Assembly (NCBI GenBank): GCA_017616785.1
Contig: JAFZXK010000001.1
Coordinates: forward strand, 1-62,033
Length of the DNA stretch: 62,033 bases
Source of the DNA: Alphaproteobacteria bacterium
GTDB lineage: Bacteria; Pseudomonadota; Alphaproteobacteria; Rs-D84
Reading direction: 5' to 3'
This document shows, piece after piece, positions 49,056 to 57,256 of the stretch. Below the pieces are notes generated by a model that did no database searches, was not told the DNA's origin, and worked only from the letters and a program-made list of their open reading frames with translations. The translations under genes were made by a program, and so were the position numbers. The first letter of the stretch is position 1; each line of letters starts with the position of its first letter.

Positions 49056-49094
49056 AAAATTCAAACCGCCGAACGGCGGTTTCAATTTTTGGTC
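49053..49094 (+). terminator. Terminator behind tRNA-Ala
   Basis: CCAAAAATTCAAACCGCC pairs with GGCGGTTTCAATTTTTGG. The layout and much of the flanking sequence are shared with the tRNA-Lys terminator. Confidence 0.8.
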
Positions 49095-49177
49095 TGATCG
49101 GACGGATTTTTACAAACGAAGTGCAGTAAAAATAAATTGCGTACGCAATTTGTCGTCACCCCGGACCTGATCCGGGG
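49095..49177. other. Non-coding insert between the two tRNA-Ala 3' ends
   Basis: No gene is visible. It holds the palindrome AATTGCGTACGCAATT and a CACCCCGGACCTGATCCGGGG hairpin of a widespread intergenic-repeat type. Confidence 0.5.
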
Positions 49178-49193
49178 CCGATCAGCTCCACCA
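49178..49193 (+). repeat. Second copy of the tRNA-Ala 3' end
   Basis: CCGATCAGCTCCACCA is identical to 49040-49055. It is followed directly by TCCGTCTTCGCTTCGC, the counterpart of what follows the tRNA-Ser end. Confidence 0.9.
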
Positions 49194-49343
49194 TCCGTCT
49201 TCGCTTCGCTCCGTCGCGATTGGCACAATCGGGCGGGGCGATGTGATTTTAATCACGCGAAGCGGATGTCGCGACGGAGCACACAAAGTGTGCGTAGACG
49301 GACGGATGTCGCGACGGAGTGAGTGAAACGAACGCAGACGGAC
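49194..49343 (+). repeat. Imperfect inverted repeat before the second GIY-YIG gene
   Basis: The left arm (49194-49220) begins TCCGTCTTCGCTTCGC. Two successive right arms (49266-49302 and 49305-49343) both contain ATGTCGCGACGGAG and end in AGACGGAC. The arms resemble those at 8500-8600 in order and spacing, with different stem bases. Confidence 0.7.
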
Positions 49344-49349
49344 AAAATA

Positions 49350-49589
49350 ATGTTTTATGTATACATATTGCAAAGCATAGATTCTCCAGATAAGTTTTAT
49401 ATTGGTTATACAGAAGATTTGAAGCGCAGATTAAGACAACATAATTATGAACACTGTGGACACACCGATAAGTATAGACCATGGAAATTAAAATCTTATT
49501 TTGCAATTGATAGCGAAACCAAGGCAAGGGATTTCGAAAAATATTTAAAATCTCAATGTGGTCGTGAATTTATAAAGAAACATTTTTAA
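49350..49589 (+). CDS. GIY-YIG family endonuclease, 79 aa, tRNA-associated
   Basis: The same 79-residue single-domain nuclease as at 8609. YVYILQS and FYIGYT are the GIY and YIG motifs, DLKRRL the Arg region, and the Glu is in FEKYLKSQCGREF. Both also share the HTDKYRPWKLKSYFAIDSE-type segment (HTNKFRPWNLRGYIAFDSE in the other). It lies behind the copied tRNA-Ala 3' end and a hairpin. After its stop, a short CCACCAAA (49601-49608) is all that might remain of a third tRNA-end copy. No ribosome binding site is obvious. Confidence 0.9.
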   Translation: MFYVYILQSIDSPDKFYIGYTEDLKRRLRQHNYEHCGHTDKYRPWKLKSYFAIDSETKARDFEKYLKSQCGREFIKKHF

Positions 49590-49616
49590 TGCCTTTACAC
49601 CCACCAAAGCGGATAA

Positions 49617-49645
49617 AAACAACCCCGCGCGATGCGCGGGGATAT
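49617..49645 (-). terminator. Terminator of the LRR-like gene
   Basis: The CCCCGCGC/GCGCGGGG hairpin is followed on the minus strand by TTGTTTTT. Confidence 0.85.
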
Positions 49646-49646
49646 G

Positions 49647-50507
49647 TTATCTGTTCCAATCGCCCGGTTTTATAAAGTTTGAGGTTTTTTTGTTCGCATC
49701 ACTCGTACTTTGAACAACGTCGATTCCTTGTCGATAGGTCATCATTTGATTTTGTTGACATGCTTCCCGTATCAAAGGATGGACATCTCCTTGTACTTTG
49801 ATTAATCTTGGCAAATGAACTTCACGTAAACTCCCGCCTCTAAAACTTTTCCAAATCATGCTCACATTTGGTAAATCTAGAACCTCTATTTTTGTTTTCC
49901 AGAAAGCACATAATATAGAATTAACTTTTGGTGCATATAAAGTGGACAGCTTCTCATTCCTTATCATACAATCATCAATGTACCCCTCAAATTTAGGTAA
50001 AGAAAGTGTTTCTAATTCCAAATTGTGCGTAAGGAACTGCTCCCCGGCCTTTCTTAAATTTGGTACATTAAGCGTTTTCAAATTTTTTGCATATCTCAAA
50101 AAACCGTTACCTACGACCTCCAATTGTGGCGCATCAAATTCTAACAATTCATCTGACATACTAAACCAATCACCCACCTGTTTTAGGTTGGGCGCTGAAA
50201 TTTTTCGTACCTTTCCAAAAGAAACTTCATCCCCAATCTTTTTAAGGTTTGGCATTTCAAGAATTCGAAGGTCTTTTATCATATCGTATGGTAACCAATC
50301 TTCATTTATCTCTTTTACATCCGGCAAATACATTTCGGTAATCGTATTGCCATCAAAATATATCATTGGGGTATTATGAACATACATTACCGAACCCTCG
50401 CCTTCGGGTTCAATACGCATTCCACTAAAGGCCGATTCTGGTGTTATCAAACTTATAAAACTTGCAACCACGTTTTTATCTTTGAAATAATCTTCTAATT
50501 TTGCCAT
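49647..50507 (-). CDS. Leucine-rich-repeat-like protein, 286 aa
   Basis: From about residue 60 the protein repeats a 20-24 residue unit of the form LxxLxxPxLxxxGxxFxxxN. Examples are LRILEMPNLKKIGDEVSFG, KISAPNLKQVGDWFSMSD, LKTLNVPNLRKAGEQFLTH and LETLSLPKFEGYIDDCMI. About eight units are visible. This is close to the BspA-like LRR type, which folds as a solenoid for protein binding. No signal peptide, so it acts inside the cell or is exported unconventionally. LRR proteins without a signal are frequent among secretion effectors; that is only a suggestion here. The ATG at 50507 has AAAAGGA upstream. Confidence 0.75.
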   Translation of the reverse strand: MAKLEDYFKDKNVVASFISLITPESAFSGMRIEPEGEGSVMYVHNTPMIYFDGNTITEMYLPDVKEINEDWLPYDMIKDLRILEMPNLKKIGDEVSFGKVRKISAPNLKQVGDWFSMSDELLEFDAPQLEVVGNGFLRYAKNLKTLNVPNLRKAGEQFLTHNLELETLSLPKFEGYIDDCMIRNEKLSTLYAPKVNSILCAFWKTKIEVLDLPNVSMIWKSFRGGSLREVHLPRLIKVQGDVHPLIREACQQNQMMTYRQGIDVVQSTSDANKKTSNFIKPGDWNR

Positions 50508-50576
50508 ATAAAATCCTTTTTGCTGTCGCACGAATTATATCAAAAAACACATCCAACTTCAAGTTTTGATTATACC

Positions 50577-50605
50577 TTGCAATCCATGCTTTCGCATCTT
50601 ATAAT
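50577..50605 (+). promoter_or_regulatory. Leaderless promoter of the phosphatase gene
   Basis: TTGCAA, 17 bases, TATAAT (50600-50605), then six bases to the ATG at 50612. This is the cleanest example of the pattern in the window. Confidence 0.75.
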
Positions 50606-50611
50606 GCCCGC

Positions 50612-51208
50612 ATGCTTTACATAGTGCGACATGGTCAGACCGATTGGAACCTTGGAAATCGAATTCAGGGTATCGCGGATGTGCCATTAAATGAAACAGG
50701 CCGTATTCATGCGCACAATGTTGCACAAAAATTGCAAAATTTGAAAACTCAAAAGATTGTTTCATCTGACCTTTCACGTGCGGCCGAAACGGCACAAATC
50801 ATTGGGAATATTTTGAACATAACGGTTGAATATGATGCGCGCTTGCGTGAATATGATTTTGGTGGGTTAACCGGGCTGTGCCGTGCGGAAATTGACCCGC
50901 AAATGGTCGAAATGTTTTTTGCGGCGCCAACAAATTTTGGTGCGGAAAAACTTCAAGATGCCTTTACGCGCGTTGCGCGTTTCCTGCAAGATATTGATTA
51001 CAAACAAAATACTTTGGCCGTCACGCATGGTGGGGTTATAAATTTTATAATGTGTTATATGCAAGATAAAAATAACTTTCACGCACATTCATACCTGGAT
51101 AAATGTCTGCACACAAAGATTGATAATGCGTCTGTATTACGTATCAAAGATTTGAAATCGGGTATATCAATACTAAAAAATACGCGTTTTTATTGCTTAT
51201 CAAAGTAA
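50612..51208 (+). CDS. Histidine phosphatase (phosphoglycerate mutase-like) family protein
   Basis: The phospho-acceptor motif is YIVRHGQTDWN (residues 3-13). SSDLSRAAETAQII follows, then the acid-base Glu region REYDFGGLTG, and the second catalytic His is in AVTHGGVI. The 198 residues suit the CobC/GpmB-type subgroup of small phosphatases; the substrate is unknown. The start is fixed by the leaderless promoter. Its stop lies directly next to the stop of the convergent antiporter gene. Confidence 0.9.
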   Translation: MLYIVRHGQTDWNLGNRIQGIADVPLNETGRIHAHNVAQKLQNLKTQKIVSSDLSRAAETAQIIGNILNITVEYDARLREYDFGGLTGLCRAEIDPQMVEMFFAAPTNFGAEKLQDAFTRVARFLQDIDYKQNTLAVTHGGVINFIMCYMQDKNNFHAHSYLDKCLHTKIDNASVLRIKDLKSGISILKNTRFYCLSK

Positions 51209-52132
51209 TCAAACCATCAAATAATAGACATAAATCACATACGCAATCAGAAACAAAATCCCGCCAACGCGCCCCAGTTTCGAATTTCGTGCCACAAAAA
51301 TCATCAACATTGTGACCGCCATCAACGCCACAAGGCCGTCCATCAAAAACGCCGATTCAAAGGGCAATGGCCGTATCGCCGCTGTCGTGCCCAAAACAAA
51401 CAGTATGTTAAATATATTTGACCCGACAATATTTCCAACCGCCATATCATATTCGCGCTTTAATGCCGCGGCAACACAGACGACCAATTCCGGCAAACTG
51501 GTCCCCAACGCCACAAGTGTAAGGCCGATTACGCGTTCGGAAACACCAATTCGCGTCGCGATATCCGTTGCGGAATCGACAATCAAATTACTGCCGATAA
51601 TCAATGCGGCAATGCCGGCGGCAATCATAACTACCGTTTCCAGTATGGGAATTTTCTTGTATTCTGGGGCGGGTTCGTTCGACCGCCGTGCCATAATAAT
51701 CGTATAGATGATAAACCCGACAAACAGCACCAAAAACATCGCCGCCGCCGGTCGTGCGATTTCGCTGAACCACAGCCCGATTAAACAGAGCAATAATGTT
51801 ATCATACCGACAAATGGCAATTCATAGTATTTTGTATTGGCCCGAATTGGCAACGCAGCGATAACCGCGGTAATGCCCAATATAAGAAAAATGTTTGTGA
51901 TATTACTGCCAATTATATTACCAATGGACACGCCGTCTGATCCGGCAAGGGCGGCGGTGATACTGATTGCGGCCTCTGGGGCACTGGTGCCGATGGCGAC
52001 AAGTGTTGTTCCGATTATAATTTCTGGAATATTAAACCGCTGTGCAACACCCGCCGCGGCATCAACAAAAGTATCCGCCCCGCGCACCAACAACACGAAT
52101 CCGACAATCAATAAAATAATCGATATCAGCAT
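51209..52132 (-). CDS. Calcium/sodium antiporter, YrbG type
   Basis: An inner-membrane cation exchanger of ten helices made of two inverted halves. Each half has its alpha-repeat: GTTLVAIGTSAPEAAIS with IGNIIGSNITNIFLILG, and GLTLVALGTSLPELVVC with VGNIVGSNIFNILFVLG. The paired Glu and Ser/Thr residues bind the ions. 307 residues is normal. The promoter TTATAA-17-TAAGAT (52139-52167) ends six bases before the ATG, so the transcript is leaderless. Confidence 0.93.
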   Translation of the reverse strand: MLISIILLIVGFVLLVRGADTFVDAAAGVAQRFNIPEIIIGTTLVAIGTSAPEAAISITAALAGSDGVSIGNIIGSNITNIFLILGITAVIAALPIRANTKYYELPFVGMITLLLCLIGLWFSEIARPAAAMFLVLFVGFIIYTIIMARRSNEPAPEYKKIPILETVVMIAAGIAALIIGSNLIVDSATDIATRIGVSERVIGLTLVALGTSLPELVVCVAAALKREYDMAVGNIVGSNIFNILFVLGTTAAIRPLPFESAFLMDGLVALMAVTMLMIFVARNSKLGRVGGILFLIAYVIYVYYLMV

Positions 52133-52220
52133 GCAAACATCTTATCATAAAAACACTTTTTTTATAACAATTTTTGTGATAGAATAAAAAGGATAAAAAA
52201 CAAAAAGGGAGAAAATCATC

Positions 52221-55200
52221 ATGCCAACAAGTCCGAAATTAAATGAAAATGATACACAAAGAACGTATGATAAAGATCTGGCACGCTTTGCAAAACGAAT
52301 TGCAGCGGCATACAGTGAAGATAAAATTCGTTTAGTTGCTTCGCGTAGTGCGCGCCGGGCGGTGCTGTTGCATGATATTGATGCGATAAATGATATTATC
52401 CGGGATATTCCAAATATGCCAAGTGGTTTGCGAACGGATTTTTGTGACGCCTTTATCGGTGAAAAAATGGAAGGGCTTGACCTCGCAACGCCGGCAATTT
52501 TGGGTTATGCATACCGTGCCATTTCTGCACGTGCCAAAGAGGGGGAAAAGGGGCAACAAGAACGTCTTGATAAACTTGCAGCGCGTATTGATGATTTATC
52601 GGCGGATTTTGCAAATTCGGGTGGCATGGTTGTACGCCAGCATGAATGGCCATTGATTAACATAACAAATATCGCCAATGAAAATGAAGATTTCAGCATC
52701 ATGCTTGATGCGCGTATGGCGGATGTTGACGGTGAAAAAAAAGCCGAAATGGTGGCGAACAAACAACAGGCGGATACAAGGGCCCAAGATTATGACGAGG
52801 CCTGGAATTTGAATAAAGTAAAACCAGAAGATGTGGATAAGTTATCCGAACGTTGGGACGAAATTTATAGGGTTTTATACCGTACTGATGTACGGGATAC
52901 GGTTCTTGAAAAATTTGCAAAGTGCAAAATGTTGGATTCCAAAGGAAATGTGATACCGCAATTTCGTGGTGGACGTGACGACCCAGAGGAACACGAAGAA
53001 TATAAACCCGGTTTTAGGATTTTGGATGATAGTCGCTTTGCGTCAATTGTTGAGCTCGTAGATCATGATATTGCAAAAAGATACGTTGCGGATGTCAACG
53101 CAAAAATTGATAAAGACGCCATTGAATCCGAACTGAATGAAACACTTTTGATCAAGTTATATGAAATTTATGCCGCGGATCAGGTTACCAATGGCGCGTT
53201 CGAAAATCCGGAACAATTTGCCGACCCTGAAATGCGCGATAAATTTATGCAAATGCTTGAACCGGACGGTGATGGTATCGAAATTTCCGACAGGGGGTAT
53301 AATGTCGCGATTGAAACACAAACTGACGCAACGGTTGGTTGGGGTGCGCGTCTAAGAAACAAAATTGGTGGCACAGGCAAAAATCTTGAAAGATTTTGGA
53401 AGAAGGTCAACCGTCCACTTAATGATATTGATGATATGGCGGATGTTCGTATGTCACGCGCCGCGGTTGCACGTCGTAAAAAACGTCGTAATTTGGCCGG
53501 CCGCATAATAGTTGGATTCGGCAGTTCGTTTATCGCAAGTGCACTTATCACGGTAATCGTAACCGCGGCGGCGGCAAGATTAGGTTTGTCACTTGCGTCG
53601 GGACTTGCATGGGTTGGTGGCGGTGCAACGTTGGCAATAATGGGATTCCAGGTTGCACGTTGGATTATAAATCAAAAAAAGAACAATTTACCGGTCACAT
53701 GGGAAGAATTTAAAAAGAATGGACAATTGTTGCGATCGCTTGGGACGAGTGGCCTTGCAATCATTGCGATGGTACTTGGGGTAAAGGGATGGGCCACTGC
53801 GGCGATGGCCGTTGGTATTGGGGCGTTGGCACTTGGGGCATACAATAATGCACGTGGTGTATTTCAATCTGCGCTAGATTCCAAAATGTCACAGCGTCAA
53901 AAAATTGCATGGACAATTGCAAGTGTGGCTTCTGTTATTTTGGGTGCATTTGGTGGGCGTGCATTTGCACATTTTGGAATTAACAAAATCAACACTGAAT
54001 GGAATCCAGATAATACACTGTTTCAGAATAAACATCTGGAGCGTGGTGAACCAGTGAAAGTTTCGGACGAAGTAACGGATACAAAAACGACTACACACTA
54101 TCCCGATGATGCGGTACCGCGTGCCGAAAAGGCCGTAACCGATTGGTATCAAGAAAAGTATCCAAAAGATTGGGAACAACATTTGGCCCAAGATATTAGG
54201 GCGGTGGAACAATATAATGCGGATACTGGGTCGGATATGAATCCATATCGTGCACTGCGTGCTATCCGACTAACAGATCCTGAACGTTTCGCATATACGG
54301 ATGCCTGGCGCGGTGCAAATAATGTTACCGCTGACCAGGTGAATACGCTTGCAAATGCGATTGGCCCGGATGGCACTTATAACCTGGAAGGTATGAAAGA
54401 AGCCAGTAATTTCGATTTGCATCATCTTGGGGTAAAGGGTGAAATTGGGGATAATATTCCGGGACACAGGATGCGCAGCGGTGACCTTTATCGTTCAATT
54501 GAAAAATTACCGACACAAACCACAGAAAAAATTGTGGTTAAACCGGCGGTTTATGAAGATACTTGGACCCCAAAAAATACACCGGTCCACGGTGATGGTG
54601 CGGCAATGTTTGGAATCTACCCCCCGCGTGAACGCAAAACACAGTTGCGTGACCGTTTGGGGTCGTTCGTTGACCGTGTGCGTCATGGTTTACGCCCGGA
54701 TAAATCGCCGAAAGATGATATGTCGGTTGTTAAACAAGAAGAACCGATTGTTCCGCCGATTGTTGAAGATGAACAACGTGATGAATATCTGCCGGCCACG
54801 GAATCCACGGTGCAACAAGATGAATTTATCCCGGTCAAAGATGAACTGGAAAATCAAGATATCTTTACAGCGCCAGTGAAAGAAGAAACTGACGTGCTGC
54901 CGCCATTTGATCTAAGCGAAGAAAACGATGAACCCGATGAACGGTTGGGTGAACATGTCCGTCCGGCTATGGGGTCAAGACCATTAGGTAATTTATTCCC
55001 TAAACCTGTGTTCGAAGATAACGAAGGTCATTTGCGCCGGTTGCGCGAATCGCACGAAGTGAAACCTTCGGATAACGTCGAAACACCTATTGCGCTTTTG
55101 ACCGAGGGGCAAACAAAGTTTAAACCTTTTACCGAACCGTTCTTTGCGTTGACGCCTGAACAGGCAGAGCGTTGGGAAGATTTGCATCGACAAATGTCAA

Positions 55201-56252
55201 GTATCCGCGCAAAACGCAAAAGTCCATCAGTCCGGGCGGATAATTTTCTGAAATATCGGAAGCAGGAAGAGAAAATCGAAAAAGAAATAGATCGGCTTTA
55301 TAATCAACTTGGGCGACCGTCGACTCTTGAACTCAATCAGGCCTTGGCCGAAGTGCACCGTCGTGAAAAATTGCAACAACTAATTGCTGAACTAAATCGC
55401 CATATGCAAAGAAAGCCGACCGGCGATGCCAAAGATTGGCAGATTATGAAATGGTTGGACGAACGTAACAAGATTTTACAGAAAATCGAGGATTATGGTG
55501 GCGTGGATTCGTTGGATGATACGAACCTGCGTTTTGCGGCACCGACCAATGTGGAAAGACGACAAAAAATGCAAGATGAAAAGTTAAAAGATGCGTCTGT
55601 CGTCAATAGGGGGCTTAAGATAAGGACCGGAGATTCGGTTAATGTCGATTTGTTACCGGATACCGGTATTGGGGTGCCAATTACACTGTTTTGTATGGAT
55701 GCTGATTTGCAAACGCCACTTATGCGTAATGGTAACCAAATTGCGGTGGTGGCTGATATCGATGGAATAAGGGTGCCGTTCGTCCTTGCGGGTAATGACA
55801 GCAAAGCAAATAAAACCCCAGGAAAGTGGTATCCAATGCTTGGGTTGGACAGCACCATTGGGCAACCACTTTTCCGGGATTGGGGTGTTATGAGTTCAGA
55901 AACCGTCAAAGAATTGTTTGAAAAAATAGGGAAAGAGTTGGATACGCGTTTTGGTGATGTTCGAAAAGATATCAATAAAATTCAAGAATTTAACAGGGAA
56001 ACGTTTTTCCATATAATGGATAGCGAAGGAAATACTTATAAGAAATATTTTGTTTGGGGACCCATGGGTGGGGGACAACTTCTTTCTGTTAATGACATGC
56101 GAAAGTACCTTGATGGACTAGAAGAAATTTATCACCAAGATAATTTGCGACCAGGAGAGAGATTTTTGCGTGGAATTAGCCAGGTCGTCACAGGTGCACG
56201 GGAAAGGGGATTATTACCAAATAGACGGTTGTTTAAAAGATGGCGTGAATAA
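52221..56252 (+). CDS. Giant unknown membrane protein, 1343 aa
   Basis: Not recognised. Residues 1-420 are helical, charged and soluble. A membrane region follows with about six hydrophobic helices between 426 and 585 (for example FIASALITVIVTAAAARLGLS, LAIIAMVLGVKGWATAAMAVG, ASVASVILGAFGG). A mixed region runs to 830. An acidic Glu/Asp/Pro-rich stretch follows (about 833-920), then a coiled coil near 1000-1110, and a final beta-containing domain of about 200 residues. No signal peptide. AAGGGAG precedes the ATG. Single gene with its own terminator. It might organise or tether at the inner membrane; no function can be assigned. Confidence 0.8.
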   Translation: MPTSPKLNENDTQRTYDKDLARFAKRIAAAYSEDKIRLVASRSARRAVLLHDIDAINDIIRDIPNMPSGLRTDFCDAFIGEKMEGLDLATPAILGYAYRAISARAKEGEKGQQERLDKLAARIDDLSADFANSGGMVVRQHEWPLINITNIANENEDFSIMLDARMADVDGEKKAEMVANKQQADTRAQDYDEAWNLNKVKPEDVDKLSERWDEIYRVLYRTDVRDTVLEKFAKCKMLDSKGNVIPQFRGGRDDPEEHEEYKPGFRILDDSRFASIVELVDHDIAKRYVADVNAKIDKDAIESELNETLLIKLYEIYAADQVTNGAFENPEQFADPEMRDKFMQMLEPDGDGIEISDRGYNVAIETQTDATVGWGARLRNKIGGTGKNLERFWKKVNRPLNDIDDMADVRMSRAAVARRKKRRNLAGRIIVGFGSSFIASALITVIVTAAAARLGLSLASGLAWVGGGATLAIMGFQVARWIINQKKNNLPVTWEEFKKNGQLLRSLGTSGLAIIAMVLGVKGWATAAMAVGIGALALGAYNNARGVFQSALDSKMSQRQKIAWTIASVASVILGAFGGRAFAHFGINKINTEWNPDNTLFQNKHLERGEPVKVSDEVTDTKTTTHYPDDAVPRAEKAVTDWYQEKYPKDWEQHLAQDIRAVEQYNADTGSDMNPYRALRAIRLTDPERFAYTDAWRGANNVTADQVNTLANAIGPDGTYNLEGMKEASNFDLHHLGVKGEIGDNIPGHRMRSGDLYRSIEKLPTQTTEKIVVKPAVYEDTWTPKNTPVHGDGAAMFGIYPPRERKTQLRDRLGSFVDRVRHGLRPDKSPKDDMSVVKQEEPIVPPIVEDEQRDEYLPATESTVQQDEFIPVKDELENQDIFTAPVKEETDVLPPFDLSEENDEPDERLGEHVRPAMGSRPLGNLFPKPVFEDNEGHLRRLRESHEVKPSDNVETPIALLTEGQTKFKPFTEPFFALTPEQAERWEDLHRQMSSIRAKRKSPSVRADNFLKYRKQEEKIEKEIDRLYNQLGRPSTLELNQALAEVHRREKLQQLIAELNRHMQRKPTGDAKDWQIMKWLDERNKILQKIEDYGGVDSLDDTNLRFAAPTNVERRQKMQDEKLKDASVVNRGLKIRTGDSVNVDLLPDTGIGVPITLFCMDADLQTPLMRNGNQIAVVADIDGIRVPFVLAGNDSKANKTPGKWYPMLGLDSTIGQPLFRDWGVMSSETVKELFEKIGKELDTRFGDVRKDINKIQEFNRETFFHIMDSEGNTYKKYFVWGPMGGGQLLSVNDMRKYLDGLEEIYHQDNLRPGERFLRGISQVVTGARERGLLPNRRLFKRWRE

Positions 56253-56254
56253 AA

Positions 56255-56282
56255 AATATGGGGCGTCGCCCCATGTTTTTTT
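56255..56282 (+). terminator. Terminator of the 1343-aa gene
   Basis: ATGGGGCGTCGCCCCAT followed by GTTTTTTTA. Confidence 0.85.
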
Positions 56283-56323
56283 ATGTTTATTATTACAAAA
56301 AATTATGATATAATACCGTTATC

Positions 56324-57256
56324 ATGAGAAGTAGGATTTTTTCTTTTATTGTTGCATTGTGCGGTCTTTGGTTCGGTGCGGCCCATGCCAATTGGGAATA
56401 CAGCGGTGGTTACATGTATAATCCGGATTATACGGACAGTGGTTCGCGCGCCGCGATATCGATACGTGGAGGGGCAACATACGCCTTGGCCAAGATGCGT
56501 AATGATGCGCCAATGGTGTTTGCATATTGCGTGAATACTGAAACAGGTGATGTTCAAGATTGGTCAGGGACTTGCCCCGATGGTTTTGAATATGCCACGG
56601 GCGGTCTTAATAGTGTCGGCTTAGATAAAATGTCACAGGTTAGTTTCGCCGCCGGGGCAAGTGTTGGTTGGATTCTACCAAACACACCACAGTGGCGTTT
56701 GGAACTGGGGTGGGACCATTTTTCGGATGTTGACTACAATAAACCAAGATTGTTTTCTGGGAACATGCAACTAAGCAATGGTATGACATTGGATGTCAGC
56801 ATGGGTAATGTTCAATCAACAATGGCCACCGATATCATCAGTTTTATGGCGTTTTATGATTTCTTTGATGGAATTCAAAAACCGATTCGCACAATGATTC
56901 CGTATATCGGTATCGGGTTCGGATACGCCGATACAAAAACCGAAATGCACTTTTATGATGACACGGGTGAACTGTATGGATACCCGATTTTAGAAGACTT
57001 TGGAACCAGTGACGATGTGATGATGGATTTTTATCCGTCAACAACAAATACAACAAATGTTGCGGGTGTCGTGGCGTTGGGCTTTTCGTATGGTATAAAT
57101 GAAAATTTATTCTTTGATTTTGGTGCGCGTGCGGCGTATTTACCGCATGTAAAATATACGCTGTCCAATTCGGACGGAACGCGTCACCTTGATTGGTTTA
57201 GTGCGAAAAATTTGATATACGCAAACGTTATGCTTGGGTTGCGTGTTGAATTTTAG
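56324..57256 (+). CDS. Outer-membrane beta-barrel protein, 310 aa
   Basis: A signal peptide (SFIVALCGLWFGAAHA) is followed by a barrel of the Rickettsiales/Anaplasma surface-antigen or Omp25 style. Strands AAISIRGGATYALAKM, QVSFAAGASVGWILP, MIPYIGIGFGYADTK, VAGVVALGFSYGINENLFFDFGARAAYL and ANVMLGLRVEF with terminal Phe are visible. A loop has a Cys pair (FAYCVNTETGDVQDWSGTC). A TATAAT ten bases before the ATG leaves almost no leader. Convergent with comM, overlapping by four bases. Confidence 0.83.
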   Translation: MRSRIFSFIVALCGLWFGAAHANWEYSGGYMYNPDYTDSGSRAAISIRGGATYALAKMRNDAPMVFAYCVNTETGDVQDWSGTCPDGFEYATGGLNSVGLDKMSQVSFAAGASVGWILPNTPQWRLELGWDHFSDVDYNKPRLFSGNMQLSNGMTLDVSMGNVQSTMATDIISFMAFYDFFDGIQKPIRTMIPYIGIGFGYADTKTEMHFYDDTGELYGYPILEDFGTSDDVMMDFYPSTTNTTNVAGVVALGFSYGINENLFFDFGARAAYLPHVKYTLSNSDGTRHLDWFSAKNLIYANVMLGLRVEF

